NCBI GenBank assembly: GCA_963786445.1
Contig: CAWAZU010000039.1
Location: forward strand, 186,001-250,000
DNA from: JAFKFJ01 sp963786445
GTDB taxonomy: Bacteria > Pseudomonadota > Alphaproteobacteria > Acetobacterales > Acetobacteraceae
Length of the DNA stretch: 64,000 nucleotides
Direction of reading: 5' to 3'
Under the pieces are notes generated by a model. The model saw only the letters and a program-made list of their open reading frames with translations. It was not told the DNA's origin and searched no databases. The position numbers were made by a program, and so were the translations under genes. This document shows, one piece after another, positions 51,608-59,356 of this stretch (positions are counted from its first letter, which is position 1; the number at the start of each line of letters is the position of its first letter).

Positions 51608-53089
51608 ATGGCCGGCGCGCTCGCGCTTGCGATCACGCTGGCGCCGACGGCGGCGATCGTGCTGATCCTGCTGCTGCGCCAGGCGGCATGGGCTGAGCGG
51701 CTCAACCTTGCCGCCAGCATCGTCACTTTCCTGGCGGCGCTGGCGCTGCCCGCGCTGGTCCGCGCGGCGCCGCACGTCTATTGGCGCGGCTACGTCATCC
51801 TCGACGGCCTCGGCGTCTGGTCGGTCCTGTGCGCCGCCGTGGTGTACCTGCTCGCCTCGATCTACGCCGTCGGCTACATGCGCCTGCTCGGCGAGCCGCA
51901 GCGCCTGCCGCGCTTCTATGCGCTGTTCGCCGCGTTCGCCCTGACCACGCTGGTCGGGCCGATGATGAACAGCGCCGGCGTCTATTGGATCGCGATCGAG
52001 CTCACCACGCTGGTCAGCACGTTCCTGGTGGCCTTCGAGCACGCGCCGGAGAGCATCGAAGCGGCGTGGAAATACATCATCGTCGTCTCCGCCGGCATCA
52101 GCCTGGCGCTGCTCGGCACCGTGCTGTTCTACTGGGCCGGATCGCTGGTGCTCGGCCCCAGCTATGCCATGACCTGGGCGGCGCTGCGCCATGCGGCGCC
52201 GCAGGCCAACCACGCGCTGCTGCTGCTCGCCTTCCTGCTGGTGCTGATCGGCTACGGCACGAAGGTCGGGCTGGCGCCGATGCACACCTGGCTGCCCGAC
52301 GCGCACAGCGAAGGCCCCGCGCCGGTCTCGGCACTGCTGTCGGGCGCCCTGCTGAACACCGCGATGGTCGGCATCGTGCGCTATCTGAGCATCGTCGATG
52401 CCGCGGGGCTTGGCGCGCTGCCGCGCACCGTGCTGGTGGTGCTGGGCGCGGTGTCGCTGCTGGTGGCGGCGCTGTTCATCGTGCGCCAGCGCGGCATCAA
52501 GCGGCTGATGGCGTATTCCAGCGTCGAGCACATGGGCGTGATCGCGCTTGGCTTCGGCTTCGGCGGGCCGCTCGGGGTCGCCGGCGCGCTGTATCACATG
52601 CTCAACCATTCGCTGAACAAGTCGCTCATGTTCTTCGGTGCCGGCAGCGCGATGCGCAGCTACGGCACGAAGAACATCGGCGGCATCCGCCTGGTGGCGC
52701 GGCATTTTCCGGTGTTCGGCGCGCTGTGGCTGGCCGGCGCCGTCGCGATCACCGGCGCGCCGCCGTTCGGCCTGTTCGCGAGCGAGCTGACCATCCTGCG
52801 CGCCGGCCTGCGCAGTTCGGCGGCCTGGGCCGTGTTCGTCATGGCGGTGCTGCTGATCGTCATCTTCATCGGCTTCCTCAACCATTTTCGCATCATGTAT
52901 TTCGAGCCGGCCGGGCCGGAGCGCGCACCCGAACAAAACGTCAGTGCCTGGTGCCTGCTGCCGATGTGGTGCGCGCTGCTGCCGCTGCTGGCATTCGGCC
53001 TGTGGTGGCCGGACGCCTTGTGGAGCTATTTCGCGACGGTCGCACACGCGCTCGACGGCACCGTGCAGCTCGCCGGGGCCGCGCCATGA
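51608..53089 (+). CDS. Ehr/hydrogenase-4-like antiporter subunit, HyfF family (NuoL/M/N-like)
   Basis: A 493-residue proton-pump-type subunit with about 14 helices, of the Mrp antiporter family. Conserved charged residues appear in IAIELTTLVSTFLVAFE, in the central GYGTKVGLAPMHTWLPDAHSEGPAPVSALL (Lys and His on the ion path) and in LYHMLNHSLNKSLMFFGAGS. The NFIVW-type redox elements are absent, as expected. It overlaps the next gene by 4 bp (ATGA). It likely translocates protons or sodium, driven by electron transfer in the peripheral subunits. Confidence 0.92.
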   Translation: MAGALALAITLAPTAAIVLILLLRQAAWAERLNLAASIVTFLAALALPALVRAAPHVYWRGYVILDGLGVWSVLCAAVVYLLASIYAVGYMRLLGEPQRLPRFYALFAAFALTTLVGPMMNSAGVYWIAIELTTLVSTFLVAFEHAPESIEAAWKYIIVVSAGISLALLGTVLFYWAGSLVLGPSYAMTWAALRHAAPQANHALLLLAFLLVLIGYGTKVGLAPMHTWLPDAHSEGPAPVSALLSGALLNTAMVGIVRYLSIVDAAGLGALPRTVLVVLGAVSLLVAALFIVRQRGIKRLMAYSSVEHMGVIALGFGFGGPLGVAGALYHMLNHSLNKSLMFFGAGSAMRSYGTKNIGGIRLVARHFPVFGALWLAGAVAITGAPPFGLFASELTILRAGLRSSAAWAVFVMAVLLIVIFIGFLNHFRIMYFEPAGPERAPEQNVSAWCLLPMWCALLPLLAFGLWWPDALWSYFATVAHALDGTVQLAGAAP

Positions 53090-54519
53090 ACGGCGCCGAA
53101 CTGCGCGAGGTGGCGCAGGACCAGTTGCACGAGCATGCGGAACGCCTGCTGCATGCCGGCGGGCGCATGCAGATGATGTACGCGCTGCGCGACCGCAACG
53201 GCGCCCCGGAGCTGCGCTATCTCGCCGAGACCGGCGAACGGAACTTCATCGTCTGGCGCTGCCGGCCCGCGGGCGATCCGCCGAGCCTGGCGCGCGTCTG
53301 GCCGCTGCTCGGCTGGTACGAACGCGAGGCCGCCGAGCTCTACGGGCTGCGCTTCGCCGGCCATCCCGAGCCGCTGCCGCTGGTGCTGCACGACAGCGGT
53401 GCCGCGAACGGCAACGGCCGGCGCAACCTGCCCGCCCTGGACGCCGCGGCGGTGCAGCAACTGCCGTTCGGGCCGGTACGCGCGGACGTGGTCGAATCGG
53501 CGGAGTTCACGTTCTTCTATATCGGCGAGCAGATCATCCACTACGCGCCGCATTTGTTCTTCAAGCATCGCGGCATGGAGCGGCGGTTCGAGGGGCGCGA
53601 CCCGCGTGCCGGCATCGTGCTCGCCGAGCGCGTCTCCGCGGTCGGCTCGATCGCGCACGCGCTGGCCTATTGCCAGGCCGTCGAGGCGGCCTGCAACTGC
53701 ACCGTGCCGACGCGCGCGCGCTGGCTGCGCGTGCTGCTGGCGGAGCTGGAGCGACTCTACAACCATCTGCACTATCTCGGCCATCTCGCCAACACGACGA
53801 CGCTGAAAGTGGCCGACGCGGAAGGAAAGCTGCTGGAGGAGCGCGTCAAGCAGATCAACGCGCGCCTCACCGGCAGCCGGTTTTTGCGCAGCCTGCTGGT
53901 GCCCGGCGGGCTGCGCCGCGATCTGGCACCCGGCGATGGGCTCGGCGACGAACTCGAACGCCTGCGCGAGAAGGCGGCGCGCTACGCGGCGCGGCTGGAA
54001 GCATCGGAAAGCCATCTCGACCGCCTCATCACCACCGGCGTGCTGCCGAAGAAGATCGCCTTCGACCAGGGCGCGACCGGGCCGATCCAGCGCGCATCCG
54101 GGTTCGACCGCGATCTGCGGCGCGACCGTCCGTACGCCGCCTATGCCGAGTTGCCGCTGACCGTGCCGGTGCGCGAGGAAGGCGACGGCTACGCGCGCCA
54201 GCGCGTGCGCATCGCGGAGATCGACGCCAGTTTTGTGCTCATGCAGCGCGTTCTGCTGCTGCTGCCCGACGGGCCGGTGCATGCCGACTGCGCGCCGCAC
54301 GCCGGCGCCGAGGGACTGGGCTGGAGCGAGTCGCCGCGCGGCTCGCTGTTCTACGCGGTGCATCTCGGCGCCGACGGCCGATTGGCGCGGGTGAAGGTGA
54401 AGTCGCCGTCGTTCTCCAACTGGCGCGTGTTCCCCTCCACCGTCCACGACACCAACATGATGGACTACGCGATCAACGAGGCGAGCTTCGGCCTCACCAT
54501 CTCCGGCTGCGCGCGGTAG
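53086..54519 (+). CDS. Hydrogenase-large-subunit-like protein lacking NiFe ligands (HyfG/NuoCD family)
   Basis: A 477-residue fusion of a NuoC-like domain (WYEREAAELYGLRFAGHP, about residues 76-93) and a NuoD/large-subunit domain (IGEQIIHYAPHLFFKHRGME, then LAELERLYNHLHYLGHLAN). In HyfG/HycE the nickel site uses CGIC and DPCxxC. Here the first reads SAVG (residues 184-187) and the C-terminal end reads FGLTISGCAR. All four ligand positions are thus lost, and hydrogenase activity is not expected. This is the defining feature of Ehr complexes. The true redox substrate is unknown. Confidence 0.9.
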   Translation: MNGAELREVAQDQLHEHAERLLHAGGRMQMMYALRDRNGAPELRYLAETGERNFIVWRCRPAGDPPSLARVWPLLGWYEREAAELYGLRFAGHPEPLPLVLHDSGAANGNGRRNLPALDAAAVQQLPFGPVRADVVESAEFTFFYIGEQIIHYAPHLFFKHRGMERRFEGRDPRAGIVLAERVSAVGSIAHALAYCQAVEAACNCTVPTRARWLRVLLAELERLYNHLHYLGHLANTTTLKVADAEGKLLEERVKQINARLTGSRFLRSLLVPGGLRRDLAPGDGLGDELERLREKAARYAARLEASESHLDRLITTGVLPKKIAFDQGATGPIQRASGFDRDLRRDRPYAAYAELPLTVPVREEGDGYARQRVRIAEIDASFVLMQRVLLLLPDGPVHADCAPHAGAEGLGWSESPRGSLFYAVHLGADGRLARVKVKSPSFSNWRVFPSTVHDTNMMDYAINEASFGLTISGCAR

Positions 54520-54529
54520 GGGGAGAAAA

Positions 54530-55328
54530 ATGGCACTCTGGACCCTGATCGGGCTGGCGGAGGGCAAGGCCAGCACGTCCTGGCCGCGCGGCACCGCGCC
54601 GGACGGGCAGGACGGCGTGCTCGGCATGCCGCGCTACGACCCCGCTTCGTGCCGCGAGGATTGCCGCGACTGCGCCGATGCCTGCCCGACCGAGGCGATC
54701 ACGCTGCGGCCGGGCGATGGGCTGCGCGTCGATTACGGGCGCTGCGTGGTCTGCCAGCTCTGCACCGAGGCCTGCCCGACCGGGGCGATGCGCACCTCCT
54801 CGCGACTGGGCGTTCGGGGTGACGGACCGCGCCGATCTGGTCTGGTCGGCGGAGCCGGCATCGGCCGCCGTGCCGGCCGTCACGCCGCGCGGGCGCCGGG
54901 CGTTCCGCCGCAGCCTGCACATCCGCCACGTCGATGCCGGCTCCTGCAACGGCTGCGAGTCGGAGCTGCAGGCGCTGAACAACCCGTTCTACAACCTGCA
55001 CCGGCTCGGCATCTTCTTCACGCCCTCGCCGCGCTTCGCCGACCTGCTGCTGGTCACCGGGCCGGTCACCCACGCCATGAAGGAGCCGCTGCTCGCCACC
55101 TACGCGGCGATGCCGGAGCCGCGCTGGGTGATGGCGGTCGGCACCTGCGCGGTGTCGGGCGGCATCGCCGGCGGCGGCTATGCCTGCGGCAATGGGATCG
55201 AGGGCGTGCTGCCGGTCGATGTTTTTCTTCCCGGCTGCCCGCCCAACCCGGCGGCGATCATCGCGGCGCTGCTGATGTTCCTCGGCCGCGCGAAGCAGCG
55301 GGTGAGGGGAGGGCGAATTGGCGAATGA
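54530..55328 (+). pseudogene. Fused 2x[4Fe-4S] ferredoxin and HyfI/NuoB-like small subunit, with a +1 frameshift
   Basis: The N-terminal frame encodes two [4Fe-4S] motifs, CREDCRDCADACP and CVVCQLCTEACP, as in HyfH. One base out of phase the protein continues DWAFGVTDRADLVW, then the small subunit with GSCNGCESELQALNNPFYN, VGTCAVSGG and FLPGCPPNP, which retains the Cys set for the N2-like cluster. An extra base near 54796-54802 breaks the frame, and the 799-bp span is one over a multiple of three. Corrected, it is about 265 residues. A GGGGGAG ribosome site precedes the ATG. HyfH and HyfI are normally separate, so this is either a real fusion or two genes misread. Confidence 0.82.
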
Positions 55329-57310
55329 GCTGCTCGCCGCCGCGGCGCTGCTCTGGCTCGCCGGCGGCATCCTGGCGCTGATCCGCGGCGCGGCGCCGGC
55401 GGCGCAGGTTGCGCTCGTGGTCGGCGGGCTGGCCGCCGTCGCCGCCGCGGTGATCGCGCTGCCGGACGCGACCGCCACCGTTGCGCTGCCGCTGCGCATG
55501 GCCGGCGAGGCGACCCTGTTCCGCCTGACGCCCGACGCGCTCTGGCTGATGGGGTTCGGGCTGGTGCCGGCGATCCTGGCCTGCTGGCTCGGCACGCCCG
55601 CCCGCGAGGCGCGCGGCGCCTGGTGTTTCGGCGCGGCCGCGAGCCTGCTCGGCGCGCTCGGCGTGTTCGGCGTGCAGCACGGCGGGTTTTTCCTTCTCTC
55701 CTGGGAGATGATGAGTCTCGGCGGCGCGCTGATGATCCTCGGCGAGCGCCGATCGATGGCGCCGGGTATGCCGGTGCTGTTCATGCTCGGGCTGCTGGAG
55801 GTCGGCGCGGTCGCGCTGCTGGTCGCGGTGCTGCTGCTGGCGGCACCGGCGCAGGGCCTCGGCTTCGCCGGCTTCGTCGGCGGCGCGGCGAACCTGCCGG
55901 TCTGGCTGCGCGTGCTGATCGGCGTGCTGCTGGTGATCGGTTTCGGCGCGAAACTCGGCCTGCTGCCGTTCTACGAGTGGTTCCCCGGCGCCTACGGCGC
56001 GGGCAGCGGCGCCTCCGGCGCGATCATGTCGGGCGTGGTGCTGAACGCCGCGTTCTTCGGCTTGAGCCGCGGCCTGCTCGGCTGGCTGCCGGTGGACCGG
56101 CTGTACGGGCTCGGCATCTTCGTGGTCGCGATCGGCGTGCTGAGCGCCATCCTGGCGGTGCTCTACGCCTTCCAGCAGGAGGACTGGCGCACGCTGCTCA
56201 GCTTCTCCTCGGCCGAGAACGCGGCGATCGCGGTCGCGGTGCTGGGCGCGGCGATGCTGTTCCGCGACGGCGCGCTGCCCGACCTCGCCGGGCTGGCCTG
56301 GACGGTGGCGCTGCTGCAACTGGCCGCACACGCGCTGGCCAAGGGCGCGCTGTTCCTCACCGCCGACGGCGTGCAGCTTGCGACCGGCAGCTACGCGATC
56401 GGCCATGCGCTGATCGCCCGGCGCAGCTCCTTCGTGTTCGGCGCGGGCGCGCTGTTCGCCGGCGATGAGCCTCGCCGCAATGCCGCCGCAGGCCGGCTTC
56501 GTCAGCGAGTGGTTCGTGTTCCAGACCGTGTTCCAGGGCTTTCATCTGCCCGATCTGGCCGGGCGGCTGACGCTGGCGCTGGCCGGCGCCGGGCTGGCGC
56601 TGACCGCGGCGATCGCCTTCGCCACCTTCGTGAAAGTGCTCGGCATCGGGCTGTTCGGCGGCGGCGCGAAAATCGCCGCCGCGCCGCCGGCGCGCAACTC
56701 GGCGGCGGTGGGGCTGCTCGGCGCGGCGGTGCTGGCGCTCGCGGTCGGCATGCCGGCCTGGCTGCCCGCGCTCGCCGCCGCCGCCGCCGCGCGGTTCGGC
56801 AGCAACGCGCCGCTGCTCATGCATGACGGGCTGCTGCTGGTGCCGCTGACCGCGAAATTCGCCTTCATCTCGCCGAGCCTGCTGGTGATCGTCATGCCGC
56901 TGCTCGCATTGCTGCCGGCTTCCCTGCTGCTGCTCGGCGCGCGGCGCCACGCGGTCCGGCGCATGCCGGTCTGGTACGGCGGATCGCACCCGGACCCGCA
57001 GCGCACCGCGACCACGGCGCTGACGTTCTCGAACGCGCTGCGCACGTTCTACAGCTTTATCTACCGCCCGCGCATCGAGACCACGCGCGAATCGCGGGGA
57101 CGCGAGTATTTCGTCACCCGTCTCGCCTTCACGCACGAGGTGGCGCCGGTGTTCGGCCCCTACCTGTTCGCGCCGTCCGTCCGCCTGGTGCGTCGCGCCG
57201 CGGAACGGCTGCGGTCTTTGCAGTCGGGGCATCTCAACTTCTATCTGGCGCTGATCGGGCTGCTGCTGGTGGCGATTCTTGCGCTCGCCCTGTGGGCGCC
57301 GGGCAGCTGA
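55318..57310 (+). pseudogene. Ehr/hydrogenase-4-like antiporter subunit, HyfB family (NuoL/M-like), with a +1 frameshift
   Basis: A membrane subunit of about 663 residues when corrected. The first frame has FLLSWEMMSLGGALMIL, FGAKLGLLPFYEWFPGAYGAGSGASGAIMS and AAHALAKGALFL, with the Glu, Lys and His of the antiporter family. After one extra base near 56461-56466 it continues MSLAAMPPQAGFVSEWFVF and runs to 57310 with more helices. The start is a TTG at 55318 with GGGGAGGG just upstream, overlapping the small-subunit gene by 11 bp. The second antiporter subunit of the complex, encoded last rather than first as in the hyf operon. Confidence 0.85.
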
Positions 57311-57320
57311 GGCGGCGCGC

Positions 57321-57698
57321 GTGTTGCAGACCTATCTGGCGATCGCGATCGGGGGCACGCTCGGCTGCTGGGCGCGCTACGCCATGAGCAATCTGGTGCA
57401 GGCGATCTACGGCCGGGATTTCCCCTACGCCACGCTCAGCATCAACCTGCTCGGCTCGTTCCTGATGGGTTTTCTGTTCATCGAGACGCTGGAGCGGTTG
57501 ACGGTGTCGCCCGCGGTCCGCACCGGCATCCTGACCGGCGTGCTCGGCGGCTACACGACGTTTTCGACGTTCGAGATGGAAACCCTGCTGATGGTCGAGC
57601 AGGGCGAGGCGCTGAAGGCGGCGCTGTACGTCGCCCTCTCGGTCGGCGTCGGCTTTCTCGGCGCGTTCGGAGGGGCCTATATCGCGCGGAATCTGTAG
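57321..57698 (+). CDS. crcB: Fluoride exporter CrcB (Fluc)
   Basis: A 125-residue membrane protein with four helices, forming dual-topology dimers that export fluoride. Signatures are GGTLGCWARYAMSN, the pore Asn region SINLLGSFLMGFLF, and GILTGVLGGYTTFSTFEMET with the Phe-box and sodium site. The GTG at 57321 starts at the family position. It follows the HyfB-like gene by 10 bp and precedes a DUF190 gene by 15 bp. No fluoride riboswitch could fit upstream, so it is probably expressed from the Ehr transcript. Confidence 0.95.
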   Translation: MLQTYLAIAIGGTLGCWARYAMSNLVQAIYGRDFPYATLSINLLGSFLMGFLFIETLERLTVSPAVRTGILTGVLGGYTTFSTFEMETLLMVEQGEALKAALYVALSVGVGFLGAFGGAYIARNL

Positions 57699-57713
57699 GC
57701 GGGGAGGACGACG

Positions 57714-58055
57714 ATGGACGATGACGTGCTGGTTGTGCGCATCTATCTCCGCGAAGCCGATCACGGCAAGCGCAAGACGCTGATGCAGGAGGTGCTGACG
57801 CTGCTGCACGACCAGCAGCGCGTGCAGGGCGTGGTGGTGTTCCGCGGCATCGCCGGATTCGGCGACGGCGGCGAGGTCCATGCGGCCGACCTGCTGCGTC
57901 TCAATGTCGATCTGCCGATCGTGGTGGAATTTTTCGACCGGCCGGAGGTGGCGCAGGCGGCATTGAAAATGCTCGACGCGATGCTGCCCGCAAAACACAT
58001 CCTGTGCTGGCACGCGCAGCGTCACGGCGGCGGCGGAAGCGCGCGGAAGGGCTGA
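57714..58055 (+). CDS. DUF190 family protein (CrcB-associated)
   Basis: A 113-residue soluble protein of the DUF190 family, with a ferredoxin-like/PII-like fold. Typical sequence: LVVRIYLREADHGKRKTLMQ, GVVVFRGIAGFGDGGEVH and DLPIVVEFFDRPEVAQAAL. It is often encoded beside or fused to crcB, as here, and may act in fluoride export or sensing. GGGGAGG lies upstream of the ATG. It converges with the decarboxylase gene. Confidence 0.9.
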   Translation: MDDDVLVVRIYLREADHGKRKTLMQEVLTLLHDQQRVQGVVVFRGIAGFGDGGEVHAADLLRLNVDLPIVVEFFDRPEVAQAALKMLDAMLPAKHILCWHAQRHGGGGSARKG

Positions 58056-58077
58056 CGCCGCGGCGCCGAGCCGAGCG

Positions 58078-58656
58078 CTATCCGTCACTCCGCAGCAGCG
58101 CCGCGCGGAAGCGGTGATGCAGCAGCGCGCCGTCGCGCGGCGGCAGCACGCGCGGCGATTCCTCGGGCGCGATCCGCACCACGGCGAACAGCGCCTCCTG
58201 CCGCAGCCGCGCGCGCAACCCGTCCAGCTCGCCGGCTTGCGTGACGGTGCAGGTGGCGCGCCAGCCGCAGGCGCGGGCGATCGAAGCGAGGTCCGCACCG
58301 TGGGCGGTGTGGCTGCGCTGCGACCCGGTCTCGCCGAACCGCCCGTTGTCCAGCACCGCGATGGCAAGGTTCGCCGGCGCCTGCACCGCGATGGTGGCGA
58401 GCGACCCCAGCCCCATCAGCATCTCGCCGTCGCCGGTCAGCACCAGCACGCGCCGCGCCGGCTGCGCCAGCGCCAGGCCCAGCCCGATCATCGCCGCGCC
58501 GCCCATCGCGCCCCAGACGTAGAAATTGAGCGCCCGGTCGCCGGCAGCGGCGGCATCGAAGGTGGGGCCGCCCAGGCCGGTCACCACCAGCAACCCGTCC
58601 GGATCGCGCAGCAGCGTTGCCACGACCTGCCTTCGGTCCAGCATGGCTTGGTTCAT
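58078..58656 (-). CDS. Thiamine-diphosphate-dependent decarboxylase, C-terminal (beta) subunit, sulfopyruvate/phosphonopyruvate type
   Basis: A 192-residue protein equal to the pyrophosphate-binding half of a ThDP decarboxylase. The motif GDGEMLMGLGSLATIAVQAPANLAIAVLDNG matches the ThDP signature (GDGx about 25 NN, here ending DNG). GGAAMIGLGLALAQPARRVLVL precedes it. The closest type is the split enzyme of ComE/Ppd kind. The ATG overlaps the stop of the alpha-subunit gene by 4 bp. No coenzyme M or phosphonate biosynthesis genes lie nearby, so the substrate is open. Confidence 0.85.
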   Translation of the reverse strand: MNQAMLDRRQVVATLLRDPDGLLVVTGLGGPTFDAAAAGDRALNFYVWGAMGGAAMIGLGLALAQPARRVLVLTGDGEMLMGLGSLATIAVQAPANLAIAVLDNGRFGETGSQRSHTAHGADLASIARACGWRATCTVTQAGELDGLRARLRQEALFAVVRIAPEESPRVLPPRDGALLHHRFRAALLRSDG

Positions 58657-59168
58657 CGCACCCACACTTTCGCGCCGAGCAGCCGCTGCGAGAACAGCAC
58701 CGCCACCGGCACGGCGCTGTCGAAGGCCAGCGCGGCGGCGGCGGCCACCATCTCGGCCGCCTCCTCGGCGCGATCGGCGCGGCGCACCTGCACGCCCATC
58801 CGCTCCAGCACGGCCGGCGTGGCGGTGGCCATCGGCACCTGCCACGGGTTGAACTCGCCCCACTCGCCGCGCATCGTCACCAGCGTCAGCAGCGGCATGC
58901 GGCAGTTCACCGGCAGGCTGAGCATGTTGACGCAGTTGCCGACGCCGGAGGACTGCATCAGCAGCACCGCCCGCGCCCCGCCCAGCCAGGCGCCGGCGGC
59001 GAGTGCCACGCCTTCTTCTTCGGTGGTCAGCACCACGGCGCGCATGTCGGGGGCGGCGTGCGCCAGTTCGATCAGCCGCGCGTGGCCGGCATCCGGCACG
59101 TAGCCGACCTGGCTTATGCCGGCCTGCCGGAGTGCCGCGAACACGTCGTCCTGCCAGCCTTGCGCCAT
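58653..59168 (-). CDS. Thiamine-diphosphate-dependent decarboxylase, N-terminal (alpha) subunit, sulfopyruvate/phosphonopyruvate type
   Basis: A 171-residue protein equal to the pyrimidine-binding half. VVLTTEEEGVALAAGAWLGG holds the Glu that activates ThDP, and LLMQSSGVGNCVNMLSLPVNCRMPLLTLVTMRG is the characteristic ComD/phosphonopyruvate decarboxylase block. The alpha and beta genes overlap by 4 bp, as expected for a heteromeric enzyme. The start at 59168 is chosen (MAQGWQDDVFAALRQAG). The 188-bp upstream region contains a perfect inverted repeat that could be its operator. Confidence 0.85.
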   Translation of the reverse strand: MAQGWQDDVFAALRQAGISQVGYVPDAGHARLIELAHAAPDMRAVVLTTEEEGVALAAGAWLGGARAVLLMQSSGVGNCVNMLSLPVNCRMPLLTLVTMRGEWGEFNPWQVPMATATPAVLERMGVQVRRADRAEEAAEMVAAAAALAFDSAVPVAVLFSQRLLGAKVWVR

Positions 59169-59243
59169 GCCGCGTCGTCTCCCGTCGCCCCGGCAGAGCA
59201 TGGCCGGTGCGATCCGGTCCGGTCTGCTTGGACGTGACCATGT

Positions 59244-59262
59244 CCGGATCGCGCCGATCCGG
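59244..59262. promoter_or_regulatory. Operator-like inverted repeat in a divergent promoter region
   Basis: CCGGATCG, 3-base spacer CGC, CGATCCGG: perfect 8-bp arms. It lies between the divergent decarboxylase and Pro/Ala-repeat genes, 76 bp upstream of the former. Two half-site-like CCGGTCCGG and CGATCCGG sequences occur just before it (59199-59212). The binding protein is unknown. Confidence 0.35.
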
Positions 59263-59356
59263 CAACTCCGCCTCGGCCCCGCGAGTGGCGGCGAGTTCCG
59301 CTGTGACGGAAACGGATTTGGTGCGACAATGGCGCAACGGGTGGAGGGAGGCGGAC

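Noticed and set aside
49975..57310. Functional hydrogenase-4 or formate hydrogenlyase
   Set aside because: The large subunit has none of the four nickel-iron ligand Cys, and there are no hyp maturation or formate dehydrogenase genes.
57299..57320. Fluoride riboswitch before crcB
   Set aside because: Only 10 bp separate crcB from the preceding gene, too little for the motif.
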